Below, one piece after another: positions 15,209-23,751 of a stretch of 36,090 nucleotides of DNA (positions within the stretch are counted from its first letter, which is position 1; the number at the start of each line of letters is the position of its first letter). The stretch is taken from the NCBI GenBank assembly GCA_020051075.1, contig JAGVJP010000081.1, forward strand, positions 1 through 36,090, read 5' to 3'. The notes beneath the pieces were generated by a model, which saw only the letters and a program-made list of their open reading frames with translations, was not told where the DNA came from and did no database searches. A program made the position numbers and the translations under genes. This DNA is from Parachlamydiales bacterium. Its GTDB lineage: Bacteria; Chlamydiota; Chlamydiia; Chlamydiales; Parachlamydiaceae.

Positions 15209-16627
15209 TTATAGAACTCTTCCAACGAGATCATACCCGGCAACGTCTGTAATTTCAACTGAATAGATCGATCCAAATTTTTTAACTTTTCTGCAGTCGT
15301 TGATGATCACCTGTCCGTCGATGTCAGGGCATTGGCCATAATACCGTCCGGTCATCAAGTACTCCGATTCAGGGTGATAGCCTTCAACAAAAACAGAAAG
15401 TTTTTTTCCGATCATTTTCTTCTGCCGTTTTTTCACAACCTTCTGTTGGATCTCCATGAGTTTCTCATATCTCTGCTGCTTAACCTCTTCGGGGATCTGA
15501 TCTGGCAAAGAGTAGGCGGGGGAGCCAGGCTCTCGTGAAAACTTGAAGATCCCCACGTTGTCGAGAGGATGCTCTTGAATAAAGCGGGCGAGCTCTTCAA
15601 ACTGCTCGTCGGTTTCTCCTGGAAAACCGACAATCAAACTCGTGCGGATGACGATCCCTGGGATCTCTTTTCTCAGCTTAGAGATGATATGAATGATGTC
15701 TTCTTTAGATGTGGCTCGCCGCATGGCTTTGAGGATGTCGTTGTTGATGTGTTGAATTGGCATATCAAGGTAGGGGCAGATGCGGCTGTCGCTTTTGACG
15801 AGGGCGATGAGTTCGTCGGTGATTTCATCAGGATAAAGATAAAGGAGCCTGAGCCAGAAAGGTTTGTCGACGCTGAGAAAACTCCGTAGAAGGGTAAGAA
15901 ATGCGGCCAAATTCTTGGAGCCTTTGTCTTTTCCGTAGTCGCCTAAGTCTTGTGCAATCAAGATGATCTCTTGCACACCTTGGTTGAGTAGCAGGTTGAA
16001 TTCTTTGAGAATCTGCTCTTCGCTTTTGCTTTTTAACGGCCCTTTAATGGTTGGGATGACACAATAGGCGCACCGCTTCCGGCACCCTTCTGCAATTTTT
16101 AAATAGGCATAATGCTTTGGTGTTGAAAGACACCTTGGAACCTCGCCAGCTTCGAGGTAGCTCCTCGCTGTGGTGACGAGTTCTCCCTGCTGCGTTGCCT
16201 GAACGGCCTGTAAGATCCCTTCGACATCGCCCGATCCCAATAAGTAGTCGATAGAGGGGAATGTCTCTTTGAGATGGTCTTTATGAGTCTGGACCATGCA
16301 CCCCGTGACAATCAATTTTGCGCTCTTTTTTCGATTTGCCAACGTCTCCCGGACAGTGTCCATCGACTCTTGTCTGGATGCTTCGAGGAATCCGCATGTA
16401 TTGATAACGATATAATCAGCTTCTTCCAAAACGGGGGCAGGCTCGTAGCCAGCTCTTAAAAGAATGCCTAACATCACCTCGGTGTCGACAAGGTTCCGCG
16501 GACATCCCAAACTGATGAAGTTGATTTTATTTCCGCTAAAATCAAACTTCGTCCCAGCAGGGAGATCGCTCGGGCGGCGTGGTTCTTGAGGTTCACTTTG
16601 ATTAGACTCTTTGTATATTTTGAGCAT
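15209..16627 (-). CDS. rimO: ribosomal protein S12 methylthiotransferase RimO
   Basis: A radical-SAM enzyme that adds a methylthio group to the conserved Asp of ribosomal protein S12. Using the ATG at 16627 (472 residues): an N-terminal UPF0004 domain starting INFISLGCPRNLVDTE, with [4Fe-4S] cysteines Cys42, Cys78 and Cys110; the radical-SAM motif CRKRCAYC (Cys182, Cys186, Cys189); and a C-terminal TRAM domain (about 400-472). The wording SLGCPRNLVD favours RimO over MiaB. An in-frame upstream extension to 16666 starts with GTG; the ATG at 16627 is preferred because AGGA lies 6 nt before it. It is probably first in the run to the 59-residue protein, lysS and uup, and is divergent from the permease. 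Confidence 0.93.
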   Translation of the reverse strand: MLKIYKESNQSEPQEPRRPSDLPAGTKFDFSGNKINFISLGCPRNLVDTEVMLGILLRAGYEPAPVLEEADYIVINTCGFLEASRQESMDTVRETLANRKKSAKLIVTGCMVQTHKDHLKETFPSIDYLLGSGDVEGILQAVQATQQGELVTTARSYLEAGEVPRCLSTPKHYAYLKIAEGCRKRCAYCVIPTIKGPLKSKSEEQILKEFNLLLNQGVQEIILIAQDLGDYGKDKGSKNLAAFLTLLRSFLSVDKPFWLRLLYLYPDEITDELIALVKSDSRICPYLDMPIQHINNDILKAMRRATSKEDIIHIISKLRKEIPGIVIRTSLIVGFPGETDEQFEELARFIQEHPLDNVGIFKFSREPGSPAYSLPDQIPEEVKQQRYEKLMEIQQKVVKKRQKKMIGKKLSVFVEGYHPESEYLMTGRYYGQCPDIDGQVIINDCRKVKKFGSIYSVEITDVAGYDLVGRVL

Positions 16628-16693
16628 AGCGGGTCCTTTTCTGGCTCGAGAATTTTCTTTTATCACAGGATTTTATCACAATAGAGAATTATA

Positions 16694-16722
16694 TTGACAA
16701 TACTTTTAGTTTGAGTTAAGAG
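16694..16722 (+). promoter_or_regulatory. possible promoter upstream of the permease
   Basis: A perfect -35 TTGACA (16694-16699) is followed after 17 nt by TAAGAG (16717-16722), a weak -10. It points towards the permease gene 117 nt downstream. Only the -35 is convincing. Confidence 0.3.
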
Positions 16723-16838
16723 TAATTCTTAAAAAACCCAAAGTGCAAATTTTTGTCCCTATTTCGCTATGGACTGCCCTGCACACACGGACGTAGCATC
16801 AACAGAAATTTCCACACGCGTAAAAAAAGGAACTTCAT

Positions 16839-18290
16839 ATGAGTTTATGGCGAACGAAATCTGTCGAATATCTCGAAGAAGAGGCTTTTGGAGGGACGAC
16901 GAAGTTAGAGCGCTCTCTCGGCCCTTTTAGCTTAGTGCTGCTTGGTGTGGGGGCGATTATCGGCGCTGGATTATTCTCCATTACAGGCATTGCAGCGGCT
17001 GAACATGCGGGTCCTGGCATTGTCCTCTCTTTCATTCTCGCGTCGATCGGATGTCTTTTTGCCGGCCTTTGTTTCAGTGAGCTGGCTTCGATGATTCCTG
17101 TTTCTGGAGGGGCATACACCTATACGTATGCCACATTAGGAGAATTTGTTGCTTGGATCATTGGTTGGACATTGATTCTTGAATATGCCGCTGGCGCTGC
17201 CGTCGTTGCCATCAGCTGGTCTGCTTATATTGTCTCTTTTTTCCAAATCTTCAGCCTCGACCTCCCTCATGTCCTTCTCGCCTCTCCCTGGCAATCTGTT
17301 CAGCTGCCTGATGGCTCGGAGATCTATGGATGGATTAACCTTCCTCCTTTATTGATCGTCATCCTCCTCTCTTTTCTTCTCATTGGGGGGATAGATAAAT
17401 CAGCAAAGGTCAATGCAGTCCTGGTTGGTATCAAAGTTGCTGTCGTTCTCATTTTCATCGCGGTCGGTTTAGCGTATGTTCAAGAAGCTAACTATGTTCC
17501 GTTCATCCCTGAAAATACAGGAAATTTCGGCAAATTTGGATGGAGTGGGATCCTGAGAGGTGCTGGCATCGTCTTCTTGGCTTATATTGGGTTTGATGCT
17601 GTCGCCACAGCAGCACAAGAGGTGAAAAATCCTCAAAAAGACCTACCCAAAGGGATCATCGGATCGCTCCTCATCTGCACCATCCTCTACGTTCTCTTTG
17701 CCCTTGTGATGGTTGGATTAGTCCCTTACGAACAGCTTAATGTTGCGGCTCCTGTTGCCCACGCCATCAATCAAACGCCTTTTCTCTGGCTGAATGGGTT
17801 GATAAAGCTCGCCATCGTTGCAGGACTCACTTCGGTGGTGTTGGTTCTGTTGTTAGCACAATCGCGGATTTTCTTTACCATGTCAAAAGATGGACTCCTC
17901 CCCGCAATTTTCTCTGTTGTCCACCCCCGCTATCACACGCCTTGGGTTTCTAACTTGTTTTTGATGGTCATTGTAGGTGGTTTTGCTGCTTTTGCTCCCC
18001 TCTCTCTCGTCGGCCAGCTGACAAGCATTGGAACGCTGTTAGCCTTTGCCATCGTTTGTGCGAGTGTCATTGTGCTGAGGAAAACTCGGCCAGACCTTCC
18101 ACGTCCATTTAAAACGCCATTTGTTCCATTGTTCCCTATTTTGGGGATAGTGATCTGTGTGGGAATGATGTTTTCATTGGGCTTGGCGACGTGGATCCGT
18201 TTGGTTGTCTGGATCGTCATCGGTTTGGGTGTCTATTTCCTCTATGGGAAGAACAACAGCCACTTAGCGAAACATAAGGAAGGGATCTAA
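16839..18290 (+). CDS. APC-superfamily amino-acid permease (cationic amino acid transporter type)
   Basis: An inner-membrane secondary transporter, 483 residues, with about 12 hydrophobic segments. The APC consensus in TM1 is clear: LLGVGAIIGAGLFSITG (34-50), followed by GPGIVLSFILASIGCLFAGLCFSELASMIPVSGGAYTY, the TM2/TM3 signature of the CAT/YfnA branch. The YIGFDAVATAAQEVKNPQKDLPKGI region (TM6 and following loop) is also diagnostic. The short C-terminal tail is basic. Amino-acid uptake from the host would suit an intracellular bacterium. The exact substrate (cationic or other) cannot be decided, and an agmatine/arginine link to aguAB is only a thought. AAAGGAAC before the ATG supports the start. 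Confidence 0.88.
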   Translation: MSLWRTKSVEYLEEEAFGGTTKLERSLGPFSLVLLGVGAIIGAGLFSITGIAAAEHAGPGIVLSFILASIGCLFAGLCFSELASMIPVSGGAYTYTYATLGEFVAWIIGWTLILEYAAGAAVVAISWSAYIVSFFQIFSLDLPHVLLASPWQSVQLPDGSEIYGWINLPPLLIVILLSFLLIGGIDKSAKVNAVLVGIKVAVVLIFIAVGLAYVQEANYVPFIPENTGNFGKFGWSGILRGAGIVFLAYIGFDAVATAAQEVKNPQKDLPKGIIGSLLICTILYVLFALVMVGLVPYEQLNVAAPVAHAINQTPFLWLNGLIKLAIVAGLTSVVLVLLLAQSRIFFTMSKDGLLPAIFSVVHPRYHTPWVSNLFLMVIVGGFAAFAPLSLVGQLTSIGTLLAFAIVCASVIVLRKTRPDLPRPFKTPFVPLFPILGIVICVGMMFSLGLATWIRLVVWIVIGLGVYFLYGKNNSHLAKHKEGI

Positions 18291-18309
18291 AGGAAAGGGA
18301 CAAGGGAAC

Positions 18310-18375
18310 AAAAAAGGTAATTGCAGAACTCGAAAAAAATCCAAAAAACTGTCTTTTCGAGCTTTGCAATTACCT
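18310..18375 (-). terminator. intrinsic terminator (minus strand) after the 18443-18940 gene
   Basis: The arms 18315-18336 and 18354-18375 pair over 22 positions with 2 mismatches, around a 17-nt loop. On the minus strand the stem ends in a run of six Ts (plus-strand As at 18310-18315), fitting termination of the hypothetical gene whose stop is at 18443. On the plus strand it could also mark the permease 3' end, but lacks a T tract there. Confidence 0.75.
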
Positions 18376-18432
18376 GCTCTCTATTGTTTTGGGTCTTGAC
18401 CCCACGTTTTGGTCGCGGAGCTCCCTCCGCGC
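18376..18432 (+). repeat. 57-bp dispersed repeat, copy A
   Basis: Starts GCTCTCTATTGTTTTGGGTC and matches 35880-35936 at 52 of 57 positions. Its 3' part contains a hairpin, CGCGGAG-CTCC-CTCCGCG. It lies directly next to the terminator of the neighbouring hypothetical gene. Confidence 0.85.
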
Positions 18433-18442
18433 TTACCCCAAA

Positions 18443-18940
18443 TTAGACGAGGTATAATAATTTCAGAGGCCCTGGATAGTCAGGTTCTGGGTGTGGACCG
18501 TGATTTTGGTATCCCATACAATGAGTGCATACGGAAGCATCAGCGGCTATGTTTACTAGATTAACGAAAGTTGCAATGACATCCAGAGAAGCATTAATCA
18601 CTCTTCCATAAGGAGCAAAAGCCTCCATTGCTCCTCGAAACATCTGAGTAATTCCTGTGAGTAAAGCTTCATCATAATAATGCTGAATAATCACACCTCG
18701 TTCTGCTCTGCGCTCACCAATCGCTAAAGTCGTCGCACAGATGAGGAAGCCTGATATCATTCGGATGCAGCCAGAGACTCGAGAAGTGCGGGGCATATAT
18801 CCTAAAATGTTTAACGTGGCGTTATGGAGCCTTAAACAGGTCACGATGATGTCGCGAGCATCCTTAGGATAACCGTAATTAGTATGCCACTGTAAATTAA
18901 ACGTGCTGTTATTAATAGATGCTAGACCATAAGTATTCAT
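18443..18940 (-). CDS. hypothetical protein with a C-terminal CxxC motif
   Basis: A 165-residue protein from the ATG at 18940. The reading frame extends to 18988, but AAGGGAAA lies before 18940, and the upstream part is lysine/phenylalanine-rich filler. No family is recognised. The central half is helical and moderately hydrophobic (SGFLICATTLAIG, then RVINASLDVIATFVNLVNIAADA), perhaps one or two membrane-associated helices. SVCTHCMGY near the C-terminus contains a CxxC pair. The tail is Pro/His-rich (HGPHPEPDYPGP). It is a single minus-strand gene, flanked by plus-strand genes and ended by a strong hairpin terminator. Probably lineage specific. Confidence 0.65.
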   Translation of the reverse strand: MNTYGLASINNSTFNLQWHTNYGYPKDARDIIVTCLRLHNATLNILGYMPRTSRVSGCIRMISGFLICATTLAIGERRAERGVIIQHYYDEALLTGITQMFRGAMEAFAPYGRVINASLDVIATFVNLVNIAADASVCTHCMGYQNHGPHPEPDYPGPLKLLYLV

Positions 18941-19091
18941 AAATTTCCCTTGTAGTTTATTTTTGTTAAAAAATGTTGCTTTTTGCACATTGTAAAACGC
19001 ATGGGAAATAAATACAAGTTTTTTTGATTGAAAGGGTAATCGATTTTCTGTATGTTTCGGTTTTTAACATTTTACGAACAGGAGAGGACGC

Positions 19092-20540
19092 ATGCCTCAA
19101 GCAGATATTGGATTGATCGGACTAGCCGTGATGGGACAAAATCTCGTTCTAAATATGAATGACCATGGCTACACCGTTGCAGTATTTAACCGGACAGTCT
19201 CCAAGGTAGATGATTTTATCGCTGGTCCTGCCAAAGGGACTAAGGTTATCGGAACACACTCTCTTGAAGACTTAGTTAACCAACTCAAAAGTCCTCGACG
19301 TGTGATGTTGATGGTCAAAGCAGGGGAGCCAGTCGACGAATTTATCGATTTATTAGTCCCTCTTCTCGCGCCAGGCGACATCATCATCGACGGGGGAAAC
19401 AGCCTTTTTACTGATACGATTCGCCGGTGTACCTCTCTCAAACAAAAGGGGATTCTCTACATCGGCACTGGGATTTCAGGCGGGGAAGAAGGCGCACGCC
19501 ACGGCCCTTCGATTATGCCAGGAGGTAATGAAGATGCATGGCCACATGTGAAGGGGATTTTCCAAGCTATCAGCGCTAAAGTTGACGGAGAGCCCTGCTG
19601 CGATTGGGTCGGTGACGAAGGCGCTGGACACTATGTCAAAATGGTGCACAATGGTATAGAGTATGGCGATATGCAGCTGATCTGCGAAGCTTACAGCCTT
19701 CTCAAAAATGTTCTTGGATGCAGTTCTCAAGATTTATATCAGATCTTTACCGAATGGAATAAAGGGGACCTCGATAGCTACCTGATCGAAATCACCTCCC
19801 ATATTTTTAAGGTCAACGACACCGATGGAACCCTCTTGCTGGATAAAATTCTCGATGTCGCAGGGCAAAAGGGGACGGGGAAATGGACTGTCATCAATGC
19901 GGCCGATTCAGGAATGCCGTTGACTCTTATCGCAGAAGCTGTTTTTGCCCGCTGCCTCTCAGCATTGAAGGAAGAGCGGATTGAGGCGAGCCGCCTGCTA
20001 AAAGGGCCGAAGGCCGCATTCAAAGGGGATAAAACTGAGTTTACGAAAGCGATACGCGAAGCCCTCTACTCCTCTAAGATCATTAGCTACGCACAAGGCT
20101 TCATGCTCATGCGCCAAGCTGCTTCTGAGTATCATTGGAAACTTAATTACGGCGGGATCGCTTTGATGTGGCGTGGGGGTTGTATCATCCGCAGCCAATT
20201 CCTAGGGAAGATCAAAGAAGCGTACACCAAGAACCCAGCTCTTAAAAACCTCCTACTCGATGACTATTTCTTAAAAGGAATTGAAGAGAGGCAGCAAGGG
20301 TGGCGTAAAGTTGTTGCGACAGCTGCAGAATTGGGGATTCCAATCCCTTGCTTCAGCACTGGACTCGCCTTCTATGACGGCTATCGCTCGCCGCAGCTGA
20401 CAGCTAACCTCATCCAGGCTCAACGGGATTACTTCGGCGCCCATACTTATGAGAGAACAGATCAACCCCGTGGAAAATTCTTTCACACGAACTGGACTGG
20501 GACGGGCGGTAATGTGAGCGCAGGTTCTTATAATGCGTGA
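19092..20540 (+). CDS. gnd: 6-phosphogluconate dehydrogenase, decarboxylating
   Basis: Oxidises 6-phosphogluconate to ribulose-5-phosphate with NADP+ reduction and CO2 loss, the last oxidative step of the pentose phosphate pathway. It has 482 residues, the standard homodimeric form. Seen: NADP-binding fold [17 protein letters not shown] (6-22) with Arg34 in VFNRT; substrate region [19 protein letters not shown] (127-145); catalytic Lys183, His186, Asn187 and Glu190 in [18 protein letters not shown]; and the C-terminal tail [15 protein letters not shown] that reaches into the partner subunit. An excellent ribosome-binding site (GGAGAGG) lies 7 nt before the ATG. It appears monocistronic; a GCCCAGGC-type hairpin follows at 20594. 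Confidence 0.97.
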   Translation: MPQADIGLIGLAVMGQNLVLNMNDHGYTVAVFNRTVSKVDDFIAGPAKGTKVIGTHSLEDLVNQLKSPRRVMLMVKAGEPVDEFIDLLVPLLAPGDIIIDGGNSLFTDTIRRCTSLKQKGILYIGTGISGGEEGARHGPSIMPGGNEDAWPHVKGIFQAISAKVDGEPCCDWVGDEGAGHYVKMVHNGIEYGDMQLICEAYSLLKNVLGCSSQDLYQIFTEWNKGDLDSYLIEITSHIFKVNDTDGTLLLDKILDVAGQKGTGKWTVINAADSGMPLTLIAEAVFARCLSALKEERIEASRLLKGPKAAFKGDKTEFTKAIREALYSSKIISYAQGFMLMRQAASEYHWKLNYGGIALMWRGGCIIRSQFLGKIKEAYTKNPALKNLLLDDYFLKGIEERQQGWRKVVATAAELGIPIPCFSTGLAFYDGYRSPQLTANLIQAQRDYFGAHTYERTDQPRGKFFHTNWTGTGGNVSAGSYNA

Positions 20541-20593
20541 TATCCAACATATATCCATTTTTCAGGGCTCATCATTATGGGTAAAAGGACTCG

Positions 20594-20613
20594 CCCAGGC
20601 TGTCAGGCCTGGG
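20594..20613 (+). terminator. hairpin downstream of gnd
   Basis: The CCCAGGC stem (20594-20600) and GCCTGGG (20607-20613) enclose a 6-nt loop, with no T tract. The same 18-nt string (17 of 18 identical, starting GCCCAGGC) recurs at 35573-35590, so this is probably a dispersed hairpin rather than a gnd-specific terminator. Confidence 0.45.
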
Positions 20614-20657
20614 GATGGTTCACATCAATTGAGGAGATCGGATGCCTGCCTAGTTCT

Positions 20658-21062
20658 CTAGAATCTTCCCCAATTTCTATCGATAAGATTTACAACTATC
20701 ACAGTGATTGCAAAGCTTGCGGCGCTGTATGGGTGGAGAAAATTATTTGTGGCTAAGAAAGTTGCTCCTGTCGCCATGGGGATTCCTAATGAGGCGCTAT
20801 TCAAAAAAACATCGTTTCGTCTAAAGCCGCTGCTGAAAATCGCTAACAAGGTTGTGACCGCTAAAGTGATCGCGACAACCTCTGGCGCTCTGCTTTTGGT
20901 GAGAACTCCGATGCAGTAACCTACTCCTCCCATCAATGTTGAAATGAGAACAGGATAAGTATCTCTTTCATGAGATGCTTTGCTCATGTAATAACCTAGA
21001 CACCCCACTACAGCCCCTAATGCTGTCGCTGTGAATACTCCAGTTGAAGGTAAACTAACCAT
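20658..21062 (-). CDS. small multispanning membrane protein, paralogue of the upstream gene
   Basis: A 134-residue hydrophobic protein with about four predicted TM helices (8-26, 36-54, 60-76, 90-127). It aligns along its whole length with the preceding gene product (21081-21614). Shared blocks are STLMGGxGYCxGVLTxSRAP, VAITLAxT, DxFLNSxSLxIPMATG and YSAA..AITV...LI; about half the positions are identical. GGGAG precedes the ATG, and the gap to the upstream gene is 18 bp, so the pair is an operon formed by tandem duplication. No known family is recognised. This copy lacks the polar C-terminal tail of its paralogue. Confidence 0.72.
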   Translation of the reverse strand: MVSLPSTGVFTATALGAVVGCLGYYMSKASHERDTYPVLISTLMGGVGYCIGVLTKSRAPEVVAITLAVTTLLAIFSSGFRRNDVFLNSASLGIPMATGATFLATNNFLHPYSAASFAITVIVVNLIDRNWGRF

Positions 21063-21080
21063 ATTGAACTCCCTGATAAT

Positions 21081-21614
21081 TTATTTGTTATTGGATAATT
21101 GCATTCTCTTATATTCCTCTGCACTCATCGTCTTGTTTTCCGTTTGCTGAGGTCTGAAGCAACTGAAGAAATCCATGGTAATCCTAAACAGATTAGTACA
21201 AGGCCTAAAGCTAAATTCAGGGAAGTCGCAACTTTGGATTAAATCTATTGCGACGACAGTGATCGCTATCGCTGCAGCGCTATATCCATTGATGAGGGCA
21301 TTTCTGCTCAGGATAGTCATTCCTGTGGCCATTGGGATCGCCAAGGACATGCTATTCAAAAAAGTATCGTGCCTGGAATGGTATGTTCGACAAACTGCTG
21401 CTACGAAATTGGTCATCGCCAAAGTGATTGCGACGAGATGCGGGGCTCGGCTTCCTGTAAGGACTCCGAAACAATAGCCTAATCCACCCATAAGGGTTGA
21501 TGCCATGAAGAGCTCCGTTGTATCTCCAGTTGCTCGATTTGCAAAATACCCGAAACCACCGACTGCAACTCCTAAAGCTGTGGCGACGATAGGGCTGGAA
21601 GGGATATTAACCAT
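21081..21614 (-). CDS. small multispanning membrane protein with cytosolic tail, paralogue of the downstream gene
   Basis: A 177-residue protein; the first ~128 residues form four hydrophobic helices homologous to the 20658-21062 product. Unlike that protein it has a ~50-residue polar tail (SFRPCTNLFRITMDFFSCFRP then QQTENKTMSAEEYKRMQLSNNK). AGGAG lies 7 nt before the ATG at 21614. Glycine-rich helices (ALGVAVGGFGYF, TLMGGLGYCFGVLTG) and a conserved SRAP loop are the most notable features. There is no homology I can name. It may be an inclusion-membrane or envelope protein, by analogy with paralogous small membrane proteins in Chlamydiae, but the bilobed TM hairpin of Inc proteins is not clearly seen. 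Confidence 0.72.
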   Translation of the reverse strand: MVNIPSSPIVATALGVAVGGFGYFANRATGDTTELFMASTLMGGLGYCFGVLTGSRAPHLVAITLAMTNFVAAVCRTYHSRHDTFLNSMSLAIPMATGMTILSRNALINGYSAAAIAITVVAIDLIQSCDFPEFSFRPCTNLFRITMDFFSCFRPQQTENKTMSAEEYKRMQLSNNK

Positions 21615-21821
21615 ATGAACTCCTAATATATTAGAGGTAAAAGATGAAGATCATATTAATGTATATTGATGTTTTATATCAATAAAAAAATAAAAAATTG
21701 GTGCGAGAATTGTAAACCAGACTGTTGCGCAGCGTTCCTAAATGCAGGATTTATTAAATCTTAATAGAATTGATTTATACCTTTGTCATTCTTTAAATAA
21801 AACGGCAAGTTAAAAAATAAA

Positions 21822-23588
21822 ATGAATCATTTATCCCTTTCTTCTTTAGCGTCAATCACTAGTGCTTCATCTTCTTCTTCAACATCATCATCTTCTTCAA
21901 CATCATCATCGTCTTCTTCATCGGAGGGGTCTCGGGGGAAATATGTTCCACCACATCGGCGTCAACAAACACCCTCTTCCGTCCCGCGAGAGAAGCCGGA
22001 TGCTTATCCTGATAGAGACCTGCCGCGATCTCCAATCGATGCACCTCTATTAACAGCGCGTATAAACTATTGCCGCCAATACAAAGAACTCTCTCGTATT
22101 TTTGACAATTACTCAACTCAGTTTAATCCGTTTCATATCAGCTGTTTTTTCAATAAGCTTGCCGAAAAAGAGTTTATTAAACGTAGCCGCAAGGACACAC
22201 CAATTCTAGATGGGCTACAAAGATTGCTTGAGACAAAAATAGGAGAATTCTCTCCAAGGCAGATTTGTAACATCACCTGGGCTGCTGGAAAAGTCCTTGA
22301 AAACAAGTGCGCCTTCTCCAAACTTCTGACTCATACGTTTTTTGAGAAGAGGATGTGGGCGAATGATGTCAAGGTTGAAGAGTTGGCAATGTATTTGAAT
22401 GGACTTTCTCACATGGACATCAAAATAGTTGATTTAGCTGCAGAAATAAGCTCCTACATCATCCAGAATCCCTCTCTTCTCAACGATCCATCCACTTCTT
22501 TAGGTGCAATAGGCTTATTAGCGAGCGGATTGCACAGCCATGGAGTGTTGACCCCCTCGTTATTGCAGATGATGATCGAATCTTTCCATGCAAAGGGTGG
22601 GATTCATGCTGCCAACAACAAAGAAATTGTTTACCTGTTGAAAAGTGTTGTCGGATTAGAGTTTTTCGACAGGGACTTTTTCGACAGTATCCTCCAAAAT
22701 TTGGTGAGTTCTCGTTTGGATCAAGGTGAAGAATCTTTATGGTATTTGGTCTCCATCGGGAGATGTTTCGCTGATATTCGCTACGATCATCCAAAACTGA
22801 TCAAGTTGCTGCATGTTTACCTCACATCGGATCAGATCGGGAATTTCCATGATTTTGATCTTCCTAATATCGCCATGGTCCTTGCTGAAATTGCTCCTGA
22901 TGATAGTTTTAACGAAATCTCCACCATTCTCAGTGAAATGGAAAAAAGATACCATCGATCGTCATACCGTCGATTGAGTCCTGATAACTTCTTACAAGCT
23001 TGTTGGGCTCTCGCATGCACAAAAAACGAAGAAAATGAGCTATTGTTTTTGGAAAAAGTTGCTTTCACCCTAGCATTAGCTGAGAATAACATCGAACAAT
23101 TACAACACCTTGATAGATTTCAGCTTTATCAGATTGCTTTTTTAGCCAATCGCGAAGATATTATCAGCCGTTTAGAAAGAGAACCTGAATTTTTGATTCT
23201 GGATTTGGAGGTGAGCATGACCCAACAACGCATTGGCGATATTTTAGCAAGCAGGGGATATGAACTCGTTGTAGAACAGAAAGTGAGAGGATTTAGTTTT
23301 GATATCGTCATGGAAAAAAACCTCCATGAGGGGAAGCCTGTCGTTATCGAAGTCGATGGGGTGTATCACTTTACTCAATCAGGAAACGAAACTGGATCGA
23401 CCCGTCTTCAATCGCAAATCATTAGAAAGCTTGGCTATTCTTTAATTAGGGTGAATTTAATGATGCATGAAACACCTGAGTCCCATGCAGATGAGATCTG
23501 CAAGCAGTTGGCCCAGTCAAGCCACCTTGCAGCACCCCGTCCCAAACAACCTGGATCTGTGGGCTTTGAGCCCCTTGCTTCTGATTGA
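21822..23588 (+). CDS. RAP-domain protein with FASTK/OPR-like helical repeats and Ser-rich N-terminus
   Basis: A predicted RNA-binding protein, 588 residues. Residues 11-37 are a Ser/Thr tract encoded by near-identical TCA/TCT codon runs. Next, RGKYVPPHRR (38-47) resembles the YxPPHxR motif of DDX3/Ded1-type helicases. Residues 85-455 are alpha-helical repeats with phrases such as SPRQICNITWAAGKVL, EELAMYLNGLSHMDIKI and SPDNFLQACWALACTK, the pattern of FASTK/OPR repeats in organellar RNA-processing factors. Residues 465-548 are a RAP domain (QRIGDILASRGYEL, FSFDIVM, VVIEVDGVYHF, TRLQSQIIRKLGYSLIRVN), a fold related to PD-(D/E)XK nucleases; Asp494, Glu510 and Asp512 fall near the expected acidic positions. 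RAP proteins are common in apicomplexans and plastids and rare in bacteria, mostly intracellular ones. Role inferred: binding of own or host RNA. There is no signal peptide; type III export is possible but unshown. Confidence 0.85.
   Translation: MNHLSLSSLASITSASSSSSTSSSSSTSSSSSSSEGSRGKYVPPHRRQQTPSSVPREKPDAYPDRDLPRSPIDAPLLTARINYCRQYKELSRIFDNYSTQFNPFHISCFFNKLAEKEFIKRSRKDTPILDGLQRLLETKIGEFSPRQICNITWAAGKVLENKCAFSKLLTHTFFEKRMWANDVKVEELAMYLNGLSHMDIKIVDLAAEISSYIIQNPSLLNDPSTSLGAIGLLASGLHSHGVLTPSLLQMMIESFHAKGGIHAANNKEIVYLLKSVVGLEFFDRDFFDSILQNLVSSRLDQGEESLWYLVSIGRCFADIRYDHPKLIKLLHVYLTSDQIGNFHDFDLPNIAMVLAEIAPDDSFNEISTILSEMEKRYHRSSYRRLSPDNFLQACWALACTKNEENELLFLEKVAFTLALAENNIEQLQHLDRFQLYQIAFLANREDIISRLEREPEFLILDLEVSMTQQRIGDILASRGYELVVEQKVRGFSFDIVMEKNLHEGKPVVIEVDGVYHFTQSGNETGSTRLQSQIIRKLGYSLIRVNLMMHETPESHADEICKQLAQSSHLAAPRPKQPGSVGFEPLASD
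21869..21926 (+). repeat. Ser-codon simple repeat within the RAP gene
   Basis: Two tandem copies of a TCTTCTTCAACATCATCA unit and flanking TCA/TCT triplets encode the Ser/Thr tract at residues 16-35. The unit length is a multiple of three, so slippage would change tract length but not frame. Confidence 0.75.
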
Positions 23589-23751
23589 TAAAAACCATGA
23601 TCAGTCTCAGCTAACGTAATAGCTAGCGCAAAGAAGAAGAACATCTCCCCTATGGCTATAAATTCTCCTCTTTGCGCCTTTGTGTCTTCTTTGCTTCTTT
23701 GCGTTAAAAAAAAGAGAGGATGAGGATGTGAATAGTTACCGCGTCTCCAAA

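Noticed and set aside
20577..20756. Short plus-strand frame after gnd
   Set aside because: It includes the dispersed hairpin and is antisense to the 20658-21062 gene; no convincing ribosome-binding site.
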